Source of the DNA: CAZCGA01 sp964498075
GTDB lineage: Bacteria > Desulfobacterota > Binatia > HRBIN30
DNA length: 56,387 bases
Reading direction: 5' to 3'
Assembly: GCA_964498075.1 (NCBI GenBank)
Contig: CAZCGA010000028.1
Coordinates: forward strand, 1-56,387
A program made the position numbers and the translations under genes. The stretch's first letter is position 1; every line of letters starts with the position of its first letter. Shown here piece after piece: positions 35,377 to 43,389 of the stretch. A model generated the notes under the pieces. It had not been told where the DNA came from. It made no database searches and saw nothing but the letters and a program-made list of their open reading frames with translations.

Positions 35377-35853
35377 ATGGCGAAGAAGAAGGCAGCAAGC
35401 AGTCACAAACCGCAAACGGCTCAGGTTCTGTCCCGACTGCAGGGCAACATCAAGCGACTGCAACGCGACGCCGAGTCGCTAATGAGCCGGACTCGCAAAC
35501 AGGCAACCAGCCTGATCTCTCGGGACCAGAAGCGCGCATTGGATCGTCTCTTCGGCCAAGCGCAGCGGCTACGCACGGATCTCGAAAAACGTGCCCAGCG
35601 GGCATCCAAAGATGTCGAGTCACGTGCCGAGCGGTTCCTCTCGACGCTCGAGAAAGAAGCGTCGAAGCGGCTGGGGCCGCTGCTGCGACGTTTGGACGTC
35701 CCTTCACGACAAGAGGTCCACACGCTTTCTCGACGGATCGGACAACTCGAGCGTCGGTTACGGCCCAGCCGGGGAGGAAAGACTGATGCTGAGGCGACGA
35801 CGCGCCCGGCGACGGCGTCCTCGGAAGCGCCAGCCGCACCGGCGGTTGAATAG
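35377..35853 (+). CDS. Phasin-like polyhydroxyalkanoate granule-associated protein
   Basis: 158 residues from ATG 35377 with AGGAGA 7 bp upstream. Lys-rich N-terminus, a long amphipathic coiled-coil centre (QGNIKRLQRDAESLMSR, DRLFGQAQRLRTDLEKR) and the motif VPSRQEVHTLSRRIGQLERRL. That motif resembles the (I/V)PSRxEVxxLxxxIxxLxxxL segment near the C-terminus of PhaF/PhaI-type granule proteins. The tail is Ala/Pro/Thr-rich. Probably coats or organises carbon-storage granules; a general DNA-binding or structural coiled coil is the alternative. No PHA synthase is in the window. Confidence 0.6.
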   Translation: MAKKKAASSHKPQTAQVLSRLQGNIKRLQRDAESLMSRTRKQATSLISRDQKRALDRLFGQAQRLRTDLEKRAQRASKDVESRAERFLSTLEKEASKRLGPLLRRLDVPSRQEVHTLSRRIGQLERRLRPSRGGKTDAEATTRPATASSEAPAAPAVE

Positions 35854-35895
35854 CGGCTGCGGTTTCGCAGCGCGCGGCGCATCTCTCCTAGGCAG

Positions 35896-36327
35896 TCACG
35901 GCCGGCGCCCGGACTGAGAGGGGCTGCGCAATGTCAGCACCGGACAGGGCGCGTGACGCAGGACGTTCTCGGCCACACTTCCGAGCACCAGGCGTTGTAT
36001 CCCGGACCGCCCGTGTGTGCCCATGATGATGAGGTCCGCGCCGACGCGCCCTGCGGCGGCGACGATCACTTCGTGCGGCGTGCCGCGCTCAATCAAGGCC
36101 CGGCTCGGCGTCGGTTTGAGCTTGTGGAGCGCCGCGTCGGCTGCCTTCTCGGCTTCGTGCATCAATGCCGTCAGGTCGGCGGCCTCGACGTAATAGACTG
36201 GCGCAATGACGTGTAGCACACACAGTCGCGCGCTGAGCTGGTGGCAAATCGTGTTGGCGTACTTGAAGGCGGCGTTCGCGGTGGCGGAAAAATCCGTGGG
36301 CACCAGAATCTGATTGATCTTCTGCAT
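35896..36327 (-). CDS. Universal stress protein (UspA family)
   Basis: 143 residues, single Usp domain. The opening QILVPTDFSATANAAFKYA and the ATP-binding signature G-x2-G-x9-G(S/T) (GTHGRSGIQRLVLGSVAENVL) are intact, followed by CPVLTLR. This places it in the ATP-binding UspA/UspFG-like branch. Such proteins are induced by starvation or stress; the partner is unknown. Stands alone on the minus strand, convergent with the phasin-like gene. Confidence 0.92.
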   Translation of the reverse strand: MQKINQILVPTDFSATANAAFKYANTICHQLSARLCVLHVIAPVYYVEAADLTALMHEAEKAADAALHKLKPTPSRALIERGTPHEVIVAAAGRVGADLIIMGTHGRSGIQRLVLGSVAENVLRHAPCPVLTLRSPSQSGRRP

Positions 36328-36416
36328 CCTCCTCCTCCTTTTGCGTGGGGGCCACCGTACCCACGCCGCCGAGAATCCCCGATGCGCTGCCCCGGGTCAA
36401 GGAAGGCGTGGAGGCG

Positions 36417-36908
36417 CTACTCGACGATCGCCTTTGGAAGCCTCGCCGTCGTCGGCCAAATGAACGCGGTCACGATCGGCGGTGACACCGGCGGCTTGTC
36501 CGCTTCGACCAGGTCCAGTCGTACGCGGGCGATGCCGCGCCGCACGATGCCCAGCTGCCGCGCGGCGGCGTAGGAAAGGTCGATCCCTCGCCCAGGCAAA
36601 AAGGGACCTCGGTCGGTGATCTCGACGATCACCGAGCGCCCGCTGTGCAGCTCCGTCACCTTGACCATGCTGCCGATATCCAAGGTCGGGTGCGCGGCGG
36701 TCAAATGCTGCGGGTCAAAGACGCCCCCACCCGCGGTCCGGCGCCCCTTGAAGAATTCGCCGTACCACGAAGCGCGCGTGATCTGCGTGGTGACTTTCGA
36801 TGGCGCCCGCCGAGCGCCGCGGGCATATACGGGGAGCGCCGCGACCGGTACCGCCAGCAGACAGAGCCCAACCAGGCATGACAGTCGAGTGGAGCTGATT
36901 CGGTCCAT
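36417..36908 (-). CDS. rlpA: RlpA-like septal lytic transglycosylase/DPBB protein
   Basis: 163 residues from ATG 36908 with GGAGGGG just upstream; the frame could extend to 36965 but without a site. Signal peptide (LSCLVGLCLLAVPVAALPVYA). The double-psi beta-barrel signature is complete: ASWYGEFFKGRRTAGGGVFD, LTAAHPTLDIGSMVKVT, IVEITDRGPFLPGRGIDLSYAAARQLGI. No SPOR domain, so septal targeting by denuded glycan is not evident. Acts on peptidoglycan in the periplasm or as an outer-membrane-associated protein (the Cys in the signal is not a clear lipobox). Confidence 0.88.
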   Translation of the reverse strand: MDRISSTRLSCLVGLCLLAVPVAALPVYARGARRAPSKVTTQITRASWYGEFFKGRRTAGGGVFDPQHLTAAHPTLDIGSMVKVTELHSGRSVIVEITDRGPFLPGRGIDLSYAAARQLGIVRRGIARVRLDLVEADKPPVSPPIVTAFIWPTTARLPKAIVE

Positions 36909-37348
36909 ATACCCCTCCGTTCTCCTGCGGTGACACCCTGGAGAGGTACATCCACATCCACACAACCCAACGCTGGCGCCATCGACGGCTGAATTCGACT
37001 GCAGACCGCCCTGAAGGCTCCTCTCCTTGAAGGCCGACGAAGTTAGCTGACGGGTTGGGGCTCAAGAAGTTACCCCTCCCGACCGGGACGACCGATCGAG
37101 ACACACCCCTAAGAACTGTGGTTCCTCCGCTCCTCTATCGAGGATTAGGCCTGGTCACCGCCTATCCTGCTGCCAGAGCGTGCCGGAGAAATCAACCCCG
37201 CGCCTAATTTTTCTCCGACAGCCGTCATCTTGCTGACGCCAGCCCGGACACCGCTCCGGCTTCCGGCAGGGAGGCCGCCCTGCCCTGGATGGCACGTGCC
37301 GTGCTTTTCGACGTTCACCAATCCTGAACTGTGAGCAAAGGAGGAGCT
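36909..37348. other. Divergent intergenic region with an inverted repeat (37184-37217)
   Basis: No gene is supported. CGGAGAAA (37184-37191) and TTTCTCCG (37210-37217) are perfect arms around an 18-nt loop. The region lies between the divergent rlpA-like gene and the XRE regulator, so it should hold both promoters; I cannot assign -35 and -10 boxes with confidence. AAAGGAGG at 37337-37344 is the ribosome-binding site of the regulator. Confidence 0.45.
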
Positions 37349-37591
37349 ATGTCAGACAACAAGCAGGAGTTCGGTTCACCCGTTACGGGGCTGCGCCGCC
37401 GACTCCACATGACGCAGGAAGAGTTCGCACATGCGATCGGGGTGACCGTCTCGACCGTGAACCGGTGGGAGAACGGGCACATTGAACCGAGTCGCCTGGC
37501 TCGCAAGGCGATGGAAGGGCTCCTCACCCAAGCTCAAACCTCGTCGAACCTTGCCGATACACCCGCGGCCTACAGCACCAAACCAGCGTAA
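37349..37591 (+). CDS. XRE-family helix-turn-helix regulator
   Basis: 80 residues from ATG 37349, chosen because AAAGGAGG ends 4 bp upstream; a GTG at 37331 would place that site inside the gene. The HTH is complete (VTGLRRRLHMTQEEFAHAIGV, TVSTVNRWENGHIEPSRLA). The short tail is Thr/Ser-rich. Single-domain XRE proteins of this size are often antitoxins or small repressors, but no toxin is adjacent. It ends 84 bp before a very strong hairpin. Confidence 0.85.
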   Translation: MSDNKQEFGSPVTGLRRRLHMTQEEFAHAIGVTVSTVNRWENGHIEPSRLARKAMEGLLTQAQTSSNLADTPAAYSTKPA

Positions 37592-37675
37592 CTCCATCAG
37601 GTCGGCGCGGCATCCATCGAGCCGGTCATTTGCATCTTCCCTGACCGGGTTCGCCAGCCCCTTCTCCGCAGTATC

Positions 37676-37708
37676 GCGCCGCCAGCAACTCGTAGTTGCT
37701 GGCGGCGC
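37676..37708 (+). terminator. Strong hairpin, probable terminator of the XRE gene
   Basis: A perfect 15-bp GC-rich stem (GCGCCGCCAGCAACT and its complement) with a 3-nt CGT loop. No strong T-run follows (CTCCCGTCTTC), so it may work as a transcript-end stabiliser. Confidence 0.6.
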
Positions 37709-37735
37709 CTCCCGTCTTCAACTAGCCTGACCCGC

Positions 37736-38311
37736 GTGCATCAACGCAGCGGGCAAAGGCGATTGACCCACGTCTTGTCAGTGTGTGCAGTGCTGCTCGT
37801 CTCGCCCGGGGTCGTCCAGCCTCGGAGGGTTGCGGCGACCACTCCGCCCACGGCAGCGAACTTGCGCGCCGAAATCCAGCGAGGCGCCGCAGTGGTCGCG
37901 TCCGCCATCGCCAAGAAGGCCCCGTACGCAACCACGTACCGCCTAATCCGCGGCCAGCTCGAGAAGAACGTGCAAGAGCATCGGGACTCGGACGCCTTCC
38001 TCCTCGGTGCACACCTGATAGCCGCGGTTTGGGCAGACGGCTTGCCACACGACGTCACGTGGCGGACGCAGGTGCTCGCGCGTCACCGAGACATCGTCGG
38101 GTGGCTGGTTCCGAAAGTAGGTCTGCCGCTCGCCGACGTCGCGCACCTAGTCGTGCAGGTCCAGCAGAATCCGGGGGCGTCGGAAGAGCGACTGCACGAC
38201 TTCCTGCGCCAGATCACCGAGCGGCCCGACAGCGAGCCGGTCAGAACACCAGTGCCGCCGCCCGCATCGGCGCCCCACTCCGATCCGCGATCGCCAGCGG
38301 AAAGCCGATGA
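37736..38311 (+). CDS. Hypothetical secreted protein
   Basis: 191 residues from a GTG at 37736. Arg-rich start and hydrophobic segment (LTHVLSVCAVLLVSPGVV) suggest export. The body is helical (AEIQRGAAVVASAIAKKAP, RLIRGQLEKNVQEHRDSDAF, LADVAHLVVQVQQNPGAS) with a Pro-rich tail. No family recognised. Its last 71 bp overlap the convergent cyclase-family gene, so the C-terminus or the whole gene is less certain. Confidence 0.55.
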   Translation: MHQRSGQRRLTHVLSVCAVLLVSPGVVQPRRVAATTPPTAANLRAEIQRGAAVVASAIAKKAPYATTYRLIRGQLEKNVQEHRDSDAFLLGAHLIAAVWADGLPHDVTWRTQVLARHRDIVGWLVPKVGLPLADVAHLVVQVQQNPGASEERLHDFLRQITERPDSEPVRTPVPPPASAPHSDPRSPAESR

Positions 38312-39056
38312 AGACGATGGTCTTCTCCCCCATGAGGTGGCCGAGATTGCTGAGCCCTTCGATCACCGGGATCCCCGCCTGAAAGAACGCGAGGCGCTCC
38401 GCCCAGACTTCTTCGGGCGGGCGATTCTTCTCCATGAGATCCGCGTACCGACTAAAGCTGCCGATGCTTGGCATGTCGGTTGCCACCGCCCGTATCTTTT
38501 TCGCTGCCAGCCACTGCGCCGCCTGCACAGACAGCGGAGAGTAGGTCGGCCATTCCTCATCCTGCGGCTGACTGTAGCCCACGAAGAGCAACACAATCTC
38601 GTTCGCGGCGACATTGTAGTTCTCCAAGTCGGTGATTTCCAACGGGCTGCTGCGGTCCTTCCAGCGCAGGTCGATCAGCCGCGCCCGCCCGAAGAGCTTC
38701 TCCAACGGCACTTGGTCGGCTCGATCGCCGCCCTTCAGCAGGCGCCCGGGCGCATCGAGGTGCGCGCCCACGTTGCTCGCCAACTCGAAGTAGGTCAACC
38801 CAAATGCGTAGGTGTCTTTCGATGGCATCACGGGGGTGAAGGCGAGACGCTCCTTCAACCCGAGGAACTCGGTGGCACGATGGCCGAACTGGCGCACCGG
38901 CAAGTCCTCAGTTATCACGGGCGACAAATCAACGATCTTCTTCGGCATGAGCATCGACACCGTGCCGCCCGACTGACAGCCCAGAACACCACCGACCACA
39001 AGGAGCACGATGGATCGAAGGCCCCAGTTCGCGACCCGGTTGTGGATGTGCCTCAT
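38241..39056 (-). CDS. Cyclase-family (kynurenine formamidase-like) lipoprotein
   Basis: 271 residues, AAAGGA upstream of ATG 39056. The N-terminus has a lipobox (VVGGVLGCQS), so it is probably lipid-anchored, which is unusual for this family. The cyclase fold is recognisable (KIVDLSPVITEDLPV, TYFELASNVGAHLDAPGRL, VLLFVGYSQP, IPVIEGLSNLGHL). The family metal motif HxGTHxDxPxH is altered: here NVGAHLDAPGR, losing the first and last histidines and the threonine. Hydrolytic activity is therefore doubtful or uses a different metal site. Confidence 0.8.
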   Translation of the reverse strand: MRHIHNRVANWGLRSIVLLVVGGVLGCQSGGTVSMLMPKKIVDLSPVITEDLPVRQFGHRATEFLGLKERLAFTPVMPSKDTYAFGLTYFELASNVGAHLDAPGRLLKGGDRADQVPLEKLFGRARLIDLRWKDRSSPLEITDLENYNVAANEIVLLFVGYSQPQDEEWPTYSPLSVQAAQWLAAKKIRAVATDMPSIGSFSRYADLMEKNRPPEEVWAERLAFFQAGIPVIEGLSNLGHLMGEKTIVFIGFPLAIADRSGAPMRAAALVF

Positions 39057-39214
39057 ATTCTCGTTCCTTTAGTATCGCCTGCTCATTAAGACAACCGCAA
39101 AACGACCGGCGCTCGCCGCACGGCTCGTCCAAAGCCTTCCCCGACCACCGCGTGGTGCTGGATAAAGCACTGCTCGGCCCAACTACGCAAGCCCAGCACC
39201 AACCTCACGGGGGG

Positions 39215-39242
39215 TCCGTTCGGACGAGCTCCGGCGAACGGA
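39215..39242 (-). terminator. Inverted repeat downstream of the MATE gene
   Basis: TCCGTTCG and CGAACGGA are perfect 8-bp arms around a 12-nt loop, about 50 bp after the MATE stop. No T-run is visible. Confidence 0.35.
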
Positions 39243-39292
39243 ATCCAGAGCCCCTACGTACCCGGCAGACAATGGAGGAACGAATCGGGGCG

Positions 39293-40708
39293 TCAGACCT
39301 TCATCGTCTTCCACGTGCCGCGCTGATACCAGACGTACATGACCACCGATTCGAACACGATGGACACGAACATGCCGATCCAGACGCCGTTGATGCCAAA
39401 GGAGAAGGGAATCGCCAACGCATACGCCAACGGCAGCTTGATCGGCCAGTTCGCCAGGAAGGCCGTGATCATGGGCGGCTTAGTGTCGCCGGCGCCATTC
39501 ATCGCGCTCACCAGGGGAAACATCGGCCCACTGAACAGAAAGCTGAGGGCCATGAGCTTCAAGAACGGCTCGCCCGCCGCCACCACCGCAGGCTCATGGT
39601 CGAACGCCAGGATGATGTCGCGTGACCCGACGAAGTAGAGCGCGCAGAAGACCATGCCCAGGGCCGTCGTCACCACCAAGCCGCGCCATACCACCCGCTC
39701 GGCCTCGCGGACCCTGCCGGCACCCAGGTTCTGCCCGACCAGCGTCGCCACCGCCGCGTGGATGCCCGAGTACGGGATGAAGTTCACGGAAAAGGACCGC
39801 AACGCGATGCCAAAGGCCGCAATGGCCGCCGTCCCAAATGACGCGATAACTTTCAGCAGCAAGAACGTCGATAGCGGACGCGCAATCATGGTCACACTCG
39901 CCGGTGCACCGATCCGCACCATGCGCCAGAACTGCACCGGCGCCAACCGCACGCGCCGGTGTGTCGGCCACGCGAACGGCTTACCAGCCACCAGTGAGAC
40001 CGCCACAAAGATGAGTAATCCGAGGGCCGCGGAGAATCCCGCGGCGATCGCCGCGCCGCTCACACCCCATCCGAGCCAACCCAACGGTACGCCCGCGACC
40101 ACAAGCTGGCGCGGCGCGAAGATGAAGAAGGGGTCCAAGATGCCGTTGACCAGCACGACGAAGACGTTCACGAACATCGGCGTCCGCGTGTCGCCGGCCG
40201 CCTGATAGGTTGCCCGCAACGCCGTCGAAACATACAGAAAGATCTGGCAGACGAACATGATCTGCAGGTACGCGGTCGCCGCATCTTCAACGTCCGCCCC
40301 GGCGCCGAAGAAGCGGACGATCGCCGGCGCCGCCGCGTGCCCGGCGACCGCCACGACCGCACCCAGCAATGCTCCCAGACAGACCGCGTGCACCGACGCG
40401 TTGAAGGCCTCGGCAAGGTTCCGCTCACCAACCCGCCGTGAGACAATCGCCAGCGCCCCCGTGTACACCACATCGGAGATGCCGAAGACGATGAACAAGA
40501 TGTTGCCGCCGAGGGAGACGGCCGCTACCGCCGCCGTACCCAGATGCCCGATCCAGTACAGATTGGCGAGCGTGAGCAGGGTAATCGTCGACATCGAGAT
40601 GCTGACCGGCCACCCCAACTCCCAAATGCGCCGGTACGTGCTGTCGGCGACGCCCAGCGGCGCCGGCTCCGCCGGCAGAGCCACGTCCGCTGCACGCTCA
40701 CGCTTCAT
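39293..40708 (-). CDS. MATE-family multidrug/toxin efflux transporter
   Basis: 471 residues from ATG 40708, the usual MATE length with 12 membrane segments. The long open frame to 41428 is antisense to the Etf gene and was rejected. Family features: IWELGWPVSISMSTITLLTLANLYWIGHLG, AAVAAVSLGGNILFIVFGIS, the mid-protein repeat GAPASVTMIARPLSTFLL, GIALRSFSVNFIPYSGIHAAVATLVGQNLGAG. Exports cationic or lipophilic compounds using a sodium or proton gradient across the inner membrane. Divergent from the Etf gene. Confidence 0.92.
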   Translation of the reverse strand: MKRERAADVALPAEPAPLGVADSTYRRIWELGWPVSISMSTITLLTLANLYWIGHLGTAAVAAVSLGGNILFIVFGISDVVYTGALAIVSRRVGERNLAEAFNASVHAVCLGALLGAVVAVAGHAAAPAIVRFFGAGADVEDAATAYLQIMFVCQIFLYVSTALRATYQAAGDTRTPMFVNVFVVLVNGILDPFFIFAPRQLVVAGVPLGWLGWGVSGAAIAAGFSAALGLLIFVAVSLVAGKPFAWPTHRRVRLAPVQFWRMVRIGAPASVTMIARPLSTFLLLKVIASFGTAAIAAFGIALRSFSVNFIPYSGIHAAVATLVGQNLGAGRVREAERVVWRGLVVTTALGMVFCALYFVGSRDIILAFDHEPAVVAAGEPFLKLMALSFLFSGPMFPLVSAMNGAGDTKPPMITAFLANWPIKLPLAYALAIPFSFGINGVWIGMFVSIVFESVVMYVWYQRGTWKTMKV

Positions 40709-40859
40709 CGGCCGGGCGCCCGCGCGGTTCTTGCCCGTTTGACCGTCATGCGATTTCTGACCATACCATAGATGCACGCCACATGAGCGACCGGGTTCAC
40801 ACACTCGTCGAGACCCGCCCCGACCGCTCGAACCCTCATCCCTCCTAAGGAGCCAATCC

Positions 40860-42695
40860 ATGCGCATCGCAGTCTGCATCAAGCAAGTGCCGGTGGTGTC
40901 GGCAATGGAGTTCAATCCGGAGACCAAGACCCTCAAGCGCGACGGCGTTCCCAACGAGGTGAGCGCCTTCGATATCCGTGCACTCATCAAGGCAGTGGAG
41001 CTGAAGACGACACACGGTGGCGAGGTGATCGCGTTGACGATGGGGCCGCCGCAAGCCCGCGAGGCGCTGGAGGAGTGCCTGGCACTAGGCGCCGACCGCG
41101 CCATCCATCTGTGCGACCGTGCCTTTGCCGGCTCGGACACGCTCGCGACCGCCCGCACGCTGGCGCTGGCCCTGCAGCGCGAGCCCGTCGATCTGATCCT
41201 CTGCGGCCGCAATAGCGTCGACGCCGAGACTGGACAGGTCGGTCCCGAGCTGGCCGAGCTGCTCGATCTGCCCCAAGTCACCGGCGCGCGAACGCTGACC
41301 ATCGATCCGACGACACGGCAACTGACCGCCGAACGTGAGACCGACGACGGCTTCGAAACCATCACCGCGCCGCTGCCGGCACTGGTCACCGCAGCCGAGG
41401 ATCTGGCGCCGGAGCGTTTTCCGTCCAAAGCCGAGCGCGAAGCCGCAAAGGCAAAGCCATGCGTCGAGGTGCGCGCCGGAGATCTCTTGTCGGACGCGTC
41501 GCAGCTCGGCGTCGCCGGCTCGCCGACGGCGGTCGTCGGCCTGCATCAGGTGCAGACGACCCGCGTGGGGCGCGTCGTCGAGGCGGCTTCGATTGACGAA
41601 GCCGCCGCGCAGCTGGCGCGCATCTTGACCGACGAGCACGGCCTCTTCGGTATCTGGAAGGTCCGGGAGCAGCCGGCGATCGCCGAGCTGGCGGCCGCAC
41701 CAGCACGCACCGGCGCGGCGGACGTATGGGTCTTGGCCGAGGAGTTGGGTGGCGCGATCCGACCCGTGGTGTTTGAGCTTCTCGGGAAGGGCGCAGCGCT
41801 CGCACGTGTCCTGGGTAGCCGCGTCAGCATCGTGCTGCTCGGGCACGGTGTGCAGCGACACGCCGCGGCGCTCGTGGCACACGGAGCGGATCGTATTCTA
41901 CTCGGCGACGATCCGCGGCTCACCCCCTACCACACGGAGGTGCACGCGGCCGTCGTCGCACAAGCGATTCGCGCGCAGGCACCGGGGATTGTGCTCATCC
42001 CGGCAACCAGCGTGGGGCGAGATCTGGCACCGCGGGTCGCGGCCCGTCTCCAGCTCGGCCTGACGGGCGACTGCGTCGATATCGGCATCGACGCACAGGG
42101 CCGGCTACTCCAATACAAGCCCGCCTTCGGCGGCAGCGTCGTCGCACCGATCGTGTCGCGCACCCGACCGGAAATGGCCACCGTGCGTCCGGGAATGCTG
42201 GCGATGCCCGCATCCAATCCGTCGCGCGTTGCGGTCATCGAGCCCCTCCCGTTGGACGCCGTCGCAGCGCCGCGTGCGCGCGTCGTCGACCGCCGCGCCG
42301 ACGCCGAGACGGCAGCCGAGTTGGACACGGCGGAGATCGCGATCGGCGTCGGCAAGGGAATCGGTGACCGCGCGCATCTCGACGCCATCCGACCGCTCGC
42401 CGAGCTGCTCGGCGCCGCACGGTGCACGACACGCGACGTTACCGACGCAGGCTGGCTGCCGAAGCAGTATCAGGTGGGGCTCACCGGCCGCGCCATCGCG
42501 CCGAAGCTCTACGTTGCCATCGGCATCCGCGGCGCCTTCGAGCACATGGTCGGCGTCCGCCGTGCCGGGCTGATCGTCGCCGTCAACAAGAACGCCAAAG
42601 CCCCCATCTTCAAGGCCGCCGACTACGGCATTGTCGGCGACTACGCCGAGGTGGTCCCTGCGCTGTGCCGGCATCTTTCTGCCCTCCGTCGGTAG
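40860..42695 (+). CDS. etfBA: Electron transfer flavoprotein, fused beta-alpha subunits
   Basis: 611 residues in a single frame, TAAGGAG 7 bp before ATG 40860. Residues 1-~250 are EtfB (MRIAVCIKQVPVV, LKRDGVPNEVSAFDIRALIKAVELK, CGRNSVDAETGQVGPELAELL). Residues ~285-611 are EtfA, ending in the FAD domain (PKQYQVGLTGRAIAPKLYVAIGIRGA, NAKAPIFKAADYGIVGDYAE). The two are normally separate, adjacent genes. The protein would pass electrons from acyl-CoA or other dehydrogenases to a quinone oxidoreductase. No dehydrogenase or Etf-QO is adjacent. The frame is continuous, so this is a real fusion and not a frameshift. Confidence 0.93.
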   Translation: MRIAVCIKQVPVVSAMEFNPETKTLKRDGVPNEVSAFDIRALIKAVELKTTHGGEVIALTMGPPQAREALEECLALGADRAIHLCDRAFAGSDTLATARTLALALQREPVDLILCGRNSVDAETGQVGPELAELLDLPQVTGARTLTIDPTTRQLTAERETDDGFETITAPLPALVTAAEDLAPERFPSKAEREAAKAKPCVEVRAGDLLSDASQLGVAGSPTAVVGLHQVQTTRVGRVVEAASIDEAAAQLARILTDEHGLFGIWKVREQPAIAELAAAPARTGAADVWVLAEELGGAIRPVVFELLGKGAALARVLGSRVSIVLLGHGVQRHAAALVAHGADRILLGDDPRLTPYHTEVHAAVVAQAIRAQAPGIVLIPATSVGRDLAPRVAARLQLGLTGDCVDIGIDAQGRLLQYKPAFGGSVVAPIVSRTRPEMATVRPGMLAMPASNPSRVAVIEPLPLDAVAAPRARVVDRRADAETAAELDTAEIAIGVGKGIGDRAHLDAIRPLAELLGAARCTTRDVTDAGWLPKQYQVGLTGRAIAPKLYVAIGIRGAFEHMVGVRRAGLIVAVNKNAKAPIFKAADYGIVGDYAEVVPALCRHLSALRR

Positions 42696-42762
42696 TGGCA
42701 GGCGGCTCAGAGCGCGAATTCCGCGTTGACTCATTTCGACGCTCCATGCTACCCAAGTTGTC

Positions 42763-43380
42763 TTGACTTCATTCACTCGCGACACACCCGCCCGCTCCGC
42801 CAGAGCTTGGCGTCTCGGGCTCTCCGCCGCGGTACTCGCCGCTTCGATCGGTCTCCGAACGCCGACGTGCCTCGGGACTATGACCATACGCCTCAGTCTC
42901 GAGCAAGTCGTCTCCGCCGCCGACCGCGCCTTCGTCGGGCGCGTCGTCGCCGTGCGTTCCGGACGTGACCGCGCCGGCCTGCCGAGCACCTGGGTCACTT
43001 TTTCCGTGATGGAAGCCATCAAGGGTGTGAGGGGCAGCAAGGTCACGATCAAGCAAATCGGCGCGGCCGAACCGCTGAGCGATGGCTCCGTGTATCGCAT
43101 CCCCGGCGTCCCATCCTACAAGCCCGGCGACGAGATGGTGCTGTTCCTCGCCGGCAAGAGCCCGGCGGGCTTCTCCAGCCCGATCGGTCTCAGCCAGGGC
43201 AAGTTCCCGATCGTGCACCGTGACGGGCATGCGTTTGTGACGGCGACCCTGGAAAGCGCCGGAGCCGTCAGCGGGGCCCTACGCGCCCAGACGTCCACTC
43301 CGATCCAAAGCGCAGACGCCGAGCTCGACCAGTTCTTGACCGTGGTACTCCGCCTGGTCGCCGACAACGGCGGGCGGTAG
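42763..43380 (+). CDS. Secreted beta-rich protein, possibly NTR/TIMP-like
   Basis: 205 residues from a TTG at 42763; a later ATG would lose the signal peptide (RLGLSAAVLAASIGLRTPTCLG). The body alternates short beta-type segments (SAADRAFVGRVVAVRSG, STWVTFSVMEAIKG, GSKVTIKQIG, YKPGDEMVLFLAG). That pattern (exposure of a VGRV strand, a V..F.V...IKG strand, then GDEMVLFL) is reminiscent of netrin/TIMP OB-folds, but the similarity is by pattern only. It starts 9 bp before a matrixin-type metalloprotease, so it could bind or inhibit that enzyme. Start codon uncertain. Confidence 0.7.
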   Translation: MTSFTRDTPARSARAWRLGLSAAVLAASIGLRTPTCLGTMTIRLSLEQVVSAADRAFVGRVVAVRSGRDRAGLPSTWVTFSVMEAIKGVRGSKVTIKQIGAAEPLSDGSVYRIPGVPSYKPGDEMVLFLAGKSPAGFSSPIGLSQGKFPIVHRDGHAFVTATLESAGAVSGALRAQTSTPIQSADAELDQFLTVVLRLVADNGGR

Positions 43381-43389
43381 GAGCCGGGG

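Noticed and set aside
37184..37217. Terminator at the inverted repeat between rlpA-like and XRE genes
   Set aside because: It lies upstream of both divergent genes and has an 18-nt loop, so it is not a terminator for either; left as an inverted repeat.
40739..40770. Sigma-70 promoter TTGACC with TACCAT upstream of etfBA
   Set aside because: Spacing of 19 bp and weak -10 match; not distinguishable from chance here.
39293..41428. 711-codon MATE frame
   Set aside because: The upstream half is antisense to etfBA; the MATE protein starts at 40708.
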